A DNA stretch of 64,000 nt from Nymphaea colorata (taxonomy: Eukaryota > Streptophyta > Magnoliopsida > Nymphaeales > Nymphaeaceae). The notes beneath the pieces were generated by a model. That model had not been told where the DNA came from. It saw only the letters and a list, made by a program, of their open reading frames with translations, and searched no databases. The stretch is from assembly GCF_008831285.2 (NCBI RefSeq), contig NC_045143.1:4845503-4909502 (forward strand). Reading direction: 5' to 3'. The translations under genes and the position numbers were made by a program. Of the stretch, positions 51,801 through 60,800 are shown one piece after another; within the stretch, counting starts at the first letter, position 1, and each line of letters starts with the position of its first letter.

Positions 51801-54800
51801 GATCCCATTATCTAGTAGATACTCAGTAAATTCATTAGAAATAAATTCACCACCACCATCACATTGAAAATGCACAATATTGCTGGAATATTTGTTCCGA
51901 ACCAAAGCATGAAATTGAGTAAACAGGCGGAACACTTCTGATTTGTGTTTGATGAAGTGAATCCAAGTATATCGGGAATATGAATCAATAAAAATAACAT
52001 AATATCTACTCTCAGAAGAAGAAGGAATTGGAGCAGGCCCCCAAACATCAGAATGTATAGTGTCAAAAACCTTTGAAGCTCTTTTATTTATTAATTGAAA
52101 AGGAAGGGCATGGCTCTTACAGAGATGACAACTCGAGCACATGCTGGACTCACTGACTGAACTCAGACTGGACTTATCTAAGAGCCCGTCTGCAACAAGA
52201 CTTCGAACAAAAGACTGACTACAATGAGCTAACCGACCATGCCAAATGGATGGCTTATTATATTCTGCGACATTGATTTCACTATGAATTGAAAAGGATG
52301 GATCTGAAGAGTGAGATTTTGACAACTTTGGAGCTTCTTCAAGAACATACATGTCGCCTTTGCGAGTGCCCTCAGCGAACGTCCTCTTGGTTCGAGCATC
52401 CTTGACATAAACAGAAGACGGTGTAAATTCAACAAAGGAGTGAGTATCATCAATCAGTTTGGACACTGAGATAATATTTTTCTTGACACTTGGAACAACA
52501 AAGACATCCTTTAATGGAATGGAAGAGGAACCCATAGATATTTGTGCATTTCCAATGTGCGATATTGTGTGATGGGAACCATCTCCCGTGACAACTGAGC
52601 CTTGATCTAAATAAGGGAAAACACTAGATAAAGTACCTGTGTCACCAGTAACATGGGCTGCTGCTCCAGAGTCCACATACCACTCTCCTTGCTCATTTTG
52701 CTTCAAGTGGAGCTTAGATAAGGCTGTCATAAGAAGTTGTTGCACCTCCGATGAAACATTTGATGTTGGATTTGAGCTAGATGAGGATGAAACGGACCCT
52801 GCTGCTGCCTTGTTTTCACGCCTGACTTGATTATTCTTATTCTGAGGATTGTGCCAACATTCTGATTTCACATGTCCCCTCCTATTACAATAAAAGCAAG
52901 TTGGAACCCTTCTAGATGTGGCAACAGTAGTATTCATGCCTGGTGGTGTCGGGAGAATCCCTCTTCCCATTCCTGCCTGAGGAGTCCAAGGTCGAGTACG
53001 ATTCCCTTGCAATGCATGTGTTCCTGTGAACAATACATTGTGGCTGTGGGGAGAAGTCAAATTCTGTCGCTGGACACGACTAGCTTCGTGTTGAAATAAC
53101 TTGGCTTTCAGATCTTCAAAAGATGGGAGGATAGGTAAAACCTCCAAGGCTGTGCAAAAAATATCAAACTCTGTTCCCAGGCCACTCAAGGCTTGTTGCA
53201 CTTTGTCTTTATCGCTGACAGGATGTCCAATGGCAGCAAGTTGATCACTTACGTTTTTTATTTCATTCAGATATTCCAAAACTGTACGCGTCCCACGCTT
53301 GATATCCTGAAATTGTCTTCTTAATTGCAGAAACCGTGCTTCCGATACTTGAGAATACGTTGTGGCAAGGGTAGACCACAATTCTAAGGCTGTCAAATCA
53401 TCATCAATGCCTCCTAATACCTCCTCTGACAAGGTAGAAGTAATATATGCGACAAGTGACTGGTCGTGGGCCAGCCAAACATCATATTCAGGATTACTTT
53501 CCGTAAGAGTATCATATTCAATGCTAGTTTCACTTCCAGCCGAAGCCCCAATAGCTTGATCTCCCACTACGGTCTTCTTCACTTCACGGTAAATATATTT
53601 TGGAGGTGCTGGAGTAGTGCCATCGATATGCCCATAGAGTCTATGACTTTTAATAAATGGAACAATTTGACGTTTCCAAGTCAAATAGTTACTATGATTC
53701 AATTTTTGGGAAATAAGTTGGGAGAGAAAACTGGAGGATAGAAGAGAGGGCGTCGGCTGATCCATGACTGAATAAAGATGATTAGGGCAGACAACGTGAG
53801 GCAGAAAACAGAATTAGGGCAAAAAACGGACCGGAATTAGGGCAGAAAACAGAATTAGGGCAGAAAACAGAATTGAGGTAGAAAACAGAATTAGGGCAAA
53901 AACGGACTGAAATTAGGGCAAATGGATTTAGGGCAAATCACACAAGATTCAAGGCAGAAACAGAAATGAGGGATATCCACGCCAGAAATGAGTACTTAGG
54001 GCAGATTAGGGATAATCACGTCAAACTGAAACCACTCACCGGAGGACGAGGGAACCTGGCTCTGATACCATGTAAGAATCTTTGCTTATGCACGTCTCTC
54101 CGTCTGAAATCTGCTAGAATGAGAAGAAGAAGTAGAAGAGAAGACAAATGGAGAAAGAGAGTCACCGGCAGTTTTAGCCGTGTGATCCTTAAGCTATATT
54201 AAAGAATAAACCTAATCAGGTTATAACAAAATGTACACAAATTATATAACATTTACAGATGTGCCACCGCCTAGTATGTTTAGGCGTGTGGATTAGAAAA
54301 CAAGTGGATCGGGTCTGAATAGACCCGAACCTCCATACGCTAACAGTTATATGTATACACGAACACAGAATATGCATGGATTTTACAGTCCTGTTTAAAC
54401 AAAAATCTAATTGAAACTGCAAAACTGTGAAATAAACTAAGAAAAGAGGCAGAGATACAAAGAGAGAGTGAGAGGTGGAGATAAAGAGAGAAAGAGCGAT
54501 AGAGAAAGGAAAAAAGAACTGGAAAACCGAAGCAGAACAACAAGAGGGTTCTTCTTGGAGCACAGGCAATTGAAGCAAGGAAGACAAAGTGGAAAACTGA
54601 CAGAAGACGAGTGCCTTCGGTCACTGCCTTGCCAGGGAAAGCCACCGCTCACCAAATACAAAAAATCGAAGATGGGTTGGGCTGACTGATGCTTCCGCTG
54701 TGGAGGAACAGCCTTTGACAGTTTACTGTGTGTGTACAATGTGAAGTTAAAAAAATAAAAGGCCTAAGTTTTGGACATTGTCAAAATTGACCAAGTACAC

Positions 54801-57800
54801 GATTGGACAGATTTTTCATTGGGTGCACTGGCCGGACACAACACGGCAGCTGCACCCAAGCTGTGTCCACAGCTGCACACGTGTCAACATGGGTACCTTG
54901 CCATTTTGTAACTGTCCATGTTACATAGATGGTAAGAGAAATAGCTCCTAATGATGTTTCTGATGGTCCCGCAACCATGGGTGTAACTTTATGCACAACA
55001 ATAGTTTTGATTATTTTGTTAGTGTGTTGCTTCTTTATTCTGTGATTTGGACTAAATTTATGTTCTGCTTCTAGACATCTCGTATTTGGTATTATGTTTT
55101 CTATGATCTAATATTACTTGCAGAATGGGATCTTGGAGGCTTCCCTCTTTGGTTATTAAATGTGGAACCACCTATCAGGTTGCGATCATCAGATCATGCA
55201 TATCTTGTCTTTGTATGTGATATCAGTATTCTCTATTTTGTATGTCCAAGGAGAAAATTGCAGGTGTATCACTTGGTTTATATTTTCTTGCAGGTTGAGA
55301 AATGGTGGAGCATGCTGCTGCCCAAGATTGTTCCCCTTCTGTATAATAATGGTGGACCAGTAATTATGGTTCAGGCAAGTGCACTTTTGTGCCAAATATT
55401 CAGTCCATAGATTTTCTAGATATATTTTGCTGATTCAGCATTCGTTTCTTTTTCACCATTTATCTTCCTGGTGAAATCCCTTATCTCATATTCCTCTTAC
55501 TAGTAAGGTGGACCTTGAATATGTTCCAATTTGTGCAGATTGAAAATGAATATGGATCATTTGGAGATGACAAATCGTATCTTCACAGCTTAGTGAAGTT
55601 GGCTCGACAACACGTTGGTGATGATGTTATTTTGTGAGAACAGTCTCAAGCTGTTTGCCTTTAACTTGAGAATTCCTGATTATGCCCTTAGATATGTCTA
55701 TTCTATAGAAAGCCATTTATCTTAAATGATTAGTTAAACGCAAAACAATTTGAATAAACATATTTTTGGACCAATTGTAATGCACACTGTGTGTTGAAGA
55801 CTTGCTTTTGTGTAATGTCTGCAATTTTACTCACCATGGTATGTATTCCTTCTTGTTGCTTCTGCAGGTATACAACTGATGGTGGAACTAGAGAAACTCT
55901 TGACAAAGGAACTATCAGAGGAGCTGATGTCTTTTCTGGTAAATTTTCTTCAGATTGTAAGTTGTGGAATTTTTTTTAAACTTCATGATAATCAGACCAA
56001 TGCATTTTTACAGTGGGGATTTTCTTGCCTATAGACATAAAGTTATAAACTATTTCTTGCCCACTTATCTGTGATATTTATTTTTAATGGATAAGTACCG
56101 GCTTAGACTTTCAGTATAGGATTGGCAATAAAATATATGTTTAGAATCTTTTGTAAATGTCTTGAGTCCAGTGCCAAAGGATGTCTAGGGGAAAATAGGT
56201 AAAAAGAAAGATCTTTCCACAGAAAGTTCCATCTATAGGCATTAGCTATTAAGGCTCATCTTAATGGCATTCTGCATCTGGGTTTTTTTGTCTCTCAGCA
56301 TGACTGGACATGCTGGTCCTATGGAAAAAAAAAAAATTTAGTGTTATAATACATATGAAAATGTTGTCTAGGCACTGCTATGGAGATGTATTTATATCTC
56401 TTTTCTTTATTTTGCAGCGGTAGATTTTTCTACTGGCGAAAATCCCTGGCCTATATTTGAGTTGCAGAAAAAATATAATGCACCTGGAAAATCACCTCCT
56501 CTTTCATCGTGAGTATGCCATATATGGTTAGGTTTTCAGCAATTCAAGCTATTTCTTATGAGCATTATGCTTATTTCAGGGAATTTTACACTGGTTGGCT
56601 TACACATTGGGGGGAAAAAATGGCTAAAACTGATGCAAAATGGACAGCTGCTGCATTAGATAATATACTGTCCAGAAATGCATCTGTTGTTCTCTATGTC
56701 TGTAGCGAAACCCTTCCTAGTGCCTATATGTTGCTGATGTTCTGATATGGTATAAACAATATTTTTTTGTGCACTTACAGATGGCTCATGGTGGAACAAA
56801 TTTTGGCTTCTATAGCGGTGCAAATACTGGCCAGATTTCTGCTGACTACAAACCAGACCTTACTTCTTATGATTACGTGAGAATTCCCCAGCTGAATGGA
56901 AATAAACTTGCTCCTATGTATTAGCAATTGTTTGGTTCTTGATTCATAATCTCTCTCTGTTAGGATGCTCCAATACAAGAATCTGGGGATGTGGATAATC
57001 CAAAATATAAAGGTATAAATGAGAGAATATCTGTAGTGATGTTTTTGCACCTGGATTTAAATGGACTGTTGCCGCCTGCGTCCGATTACATAAGCTTGAC
57101 AGAATTTATAAATGTGACTATAACAGTCACTAAAGAAGAATATGATAGAAAAAGACACTAAGGCTACTTGAAAAGATATTAATCTTATTGAAAGAAAACT
57201 CAATGGCTGTGTAAAACAACATACATTCTACAAGAGATTGCTAAAATATATATATAAGAGACAAGAAAGAAGAAGAGGCTAAAGAAGAGTGGTTCTAGCC
57301 GTTGGGAGTTCCAACGGCTAGAATGAGGAGGGCAAAAAGAAAAGAAAAGAAAATAAAAAGAAAATAAAATGTAAAAGAAAAGAAAAAGAAAATAAAATGT
57401 AAAAGAAAATAAAATGTAAAATACCTAAGCTAAAAACCTAGTTACAATATCACTATGAGATCTTATTTCTTAACACCCCCCTTAAACTTACGGTGTTATC
57501 ACCGAAAGTTTATCTAAAAGAAAGTTGAATCTGGGAGAACATAGAGGCTTGGTGAAGAAGTCAATCAGTTGGAACTCGGAGGAGACATATGGGAGCTTGA
57601 TAGTCTTCTTCAAAAGTTATTCACGAACATAGTGACAATCCATCTCTATATGCTTTGTTCATTCATGGAATGTTTGATTCTTGGCAATGTAGATAGAACT
57701 CTTGTTGTCGCAGCACAAATCAGTGGGTTCTTCAATTCTTGTTCTCATATCAAGAAGCATTTGACGAAGCCAAACAATTTCCATAGTTGTAGCACAAATC

Positions 57801-60800
57801 AGTGGGTTCTTCAATTCTTGTTCTCATATCAAGAAGCATTTGACGAAGCCAAACAATTTCCATAGTTGTAGTAGCCATGACTCGATATTCAGCTTCAATA
57901 GAGGATAGGGAGACTTTCTGTTGCTTCTTGCACTTCCATGAGATGAGTGATTCTCCTAAAAAAACACAAAAACCAGTAGTTGAGTGTCTATCATTTAGAT
58001 CTCCTCCCCAATCAGCATCAATATAAGCAATCAAGTTTAAGGAGGAAGAGGAAGACATAAATACTCCCTTATTTATTGTTCCCTTAATGTATCTAATGAT
58101 ACGAAGAACTGCTCCCATATGAACGGTTGATGGAGCATGTTGAAATTGACTCACATTATGAACTGTATGAGCAATATCAGGCCGAGTGATGCTAAGATAC
58201 ATTAAAGAGCCCACAAGCTGTCGGTAAGGAGTGAGATTGATAAGAGGAATTCCATCATCAATCTTCTTTTTGTTTCCTACTGCTTCAGGAGTTTCTGTGA
58301 CCTTATCATCTGTTATGCCTGATTTAGCAATGATCTCTGCAGCAAACTTAGTTTGTGACAAAAAATATCCTCTAGTAGAATATGCAACCTCAATACCCAA
58401 GAAATATGTTAGAAAACCTAAATCTTTCATTTCAAAAGTTTTCTGTAGTAATCTCTTATGTTCTTTAATACCTTCCTTATCACTACCTGTAATGATCATG
58501 TCGTCAACATACAGTAGGAAGACTATGATACCTGCAGTAGTATTCTTAACAAACAAGGCAGTGTCAGTTAAACATGAATGAAATCCATAATCAGAAATAA
58601 CAGAGTTAAAACGGTCAAACCAAACTTTAGGAACTTGTTTGAGGCCATAAAGAGCCTTCTTAAGTCTAAGAACTTTTTCTTGTGGAATAGACAAACCAGG
58701 TGGTACTTCCATATAAACTTCTTCCATAAGATTTCCATTTAAAAAAACATTTTTAACATACATTTAATATATGTTCCAGTTTTTAATGGATGCTAAAGCA
58801 ATAAGAGTCCTAACAGTAGTCATTCTAGCTACAGGGGCAAAAGTTTCCTCATAGTCAATACCATACTCTTGTGTATAACCTTTTACTACAAGTCTCGCCT
58901 TATATCTTTCTAGAGATCCATCACTTCTAGTCTTCACCTTGTAAACCCACTTGCATCCAATAGTCTTTTTTCCTATAGGTAAGTCTTGTATTTCCCAAGT
59001 TTGGGTTTTTCTCAAGGCATCTAATTCTTCTAACATGGCATTCTTCCACTCAATATATTTGGAGGCTTCATTAAAAGTAGAAAGTTCAAAATGACAGGGA
59101 ATGACATTAATTCTAGCTCTATGAGTTGGGGTAAAAGTCTCATATGACACAAACCTATTGGGTTGTCTTACATTTCTAGTGGATCTTCTAAGGTTTTCTT
59201 CACTTTGTGGAGTTGGTTGGAGATCAATAGTCTCATGATGTTCTCCTTCACCAACATCATGTTGCCGGTTTCTTCTATGATATGTGATTATATCCTTGGC
59301 TACTTCATTATCATTTTCATCAGTGTTATTATCATCAACATCATGCATTTCATCATCACATTGAGAGAGATACTTAAATTAAAAGGAATAGTCATTGTTG
59401 TGTTGTGATTCTCCACAAGTTTTGAATCCATTTTCGTCTTCACAAAACTTTACATTTCTTGAAACTGTGATCTTGTCTTTGACTGGGTCATAACGTTTAT
59501 ATTCTTTTTGTGTTTCAGAATAACCAATGAAAACACACTCAATAACTTTTGAATTTAGTTTATCAGCCTTGTCATTAAGAACAAAACATTTGCTACCAAA
59601 AACACGAAGCCTTTTGAAATCAGGTTCATATTTGAATAATTTTTCAAAAGGGGTTGTATTATTTAAAGCTTTTGAAGGCATTCTATTTATGAGATATACA
59701 GAGGCTAGAGCTGTTTCGGCCCAAAAGTTTTTAGGCACATTTTTGGCAATAAGAAGAGTTCTAGTTGTTTCAATTATGTGCCTATGTTTTCTTTCAGAAA
59801 GTCCATTTTGTTGAGGTGTTCTTGAACAAGATTTTTGATGGACTATTGCATAGTTTTCTAAATATCTTTTGAACTCATTTGAAATGTATTCTCCTTCAGA
59901 ATCAGTCCTTAGAATTTTTAATTTAGCATTAAACTGTGTTTGAACTAAGTTGTGAAAATTTTTGAACATGTCAAAAACCTCATATTTGTATCTTAAGAAA
60001 TATATCCAACAATATCTAGTAAAATAATCAACAAATATCACATAATATGATAGCTCTCCTTTTGACATGATAGGAGAGGGTCCCCACACATCGGAATGAA
60101 CAAGCTCAAAAGGAAAAGAGGCAAAGAAACTTCTTTGTCCAAAAGATAAGGATTTCATTTTTTCATGTATACAATCATTATATTTGAAATTCTCAATACA
60201 AGCGTCCTTGATAGGACTCATCATAGACAATTTTTTAATGTTTGGATGACCTAATCTTTGATGCCAAACATTGATATCAACATTTTTCACATGGTGACAA
60301 AAATTTTCTTTGGGGATACATAAATTGTCCATGTAGTAAAGGTCTCTTTTTCTAAAACCTTCCCCAATCAATCTCCCGGTTTGGTGATCCTGTACCAAAC
60401 ATTTATTTGATGAGAAAACAATGTCAAAACCAAGATCTGAAATTTGAAATACGGAAAGTAAGTTAAGATTAAGTCTAGGAACATAACTAACTTTTGGAAT
60501 AAAGAACTTTTGTTTTCTAAATTCTTTTTCAAAATCCCCAATCCCCTTAACATTCATAGATGTTCCATCGGCGGTAACTACATTAGATTCTTTTCTTGCT
60601 TGTTCAAAATTGGTCAAAGCTGATATATTTGGTGTCATATGAAAAGATGCATCGGAATCTAAAAGCCAAGGAAACATACCGGGAGTGTTGGAGGTGGATG
60701 CCGTTGTTGCTAGTGCTCCGGGATTCGACTCCTTGATCATAGGTTGAAGCACCGACATGATTTGATTCAATGTTGTGGAGATTGATGACAGATCACATCC

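Larger units (their letters stand above)
49180..54345 (-). mobile_element. Copia-2: intact Ty1/Copia LTR retrotransposon in BGAL17-like intron 3
   Basis: 5,166 bp, antisense to the host gene. The two 275-bp LTRs (49180-49454 and 54071-54345) read identically throughout. They are flanked by GTTAT at 49175-49179 and 54346-54350. On the minus strand the LTR runs from TGTTAGCG to ATTCTTACA. The primer-binding site TGGTATCAGAGCC is at 54070-54058 and a purine tract CTTGAGGGAGG abuts the 3' LTR at about 49465-49455. A single gag-pol frame is open. Identical LTRs and an undamaged frame mark this as the youngest insertion in the window. Confidence 0.97.
46994..55123. other. Intron 3 of the galactosidase gene
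   Basis: 8,130 bp, of which about 5.2 kb is Copia-2 and 0.47 kb the TRIM. The remainder, roughly 2.5 kb, includes an AT-rich block at 47330-47660 with recurring TATTATACGTG phrases, a (TG)n(TA)n tract at 48773-48809, and about 770 bp after Copia-2 with no recognised content. Donor GTGAGC at 46994 and acceptor CTTGCAG at 55123 are normal. Confidence 0.8.

Noticed and set aside
56509-56745. A separate 78-codon protein
   Set aside because: It is exon 9 of the galactosidase read through its upstream intron.
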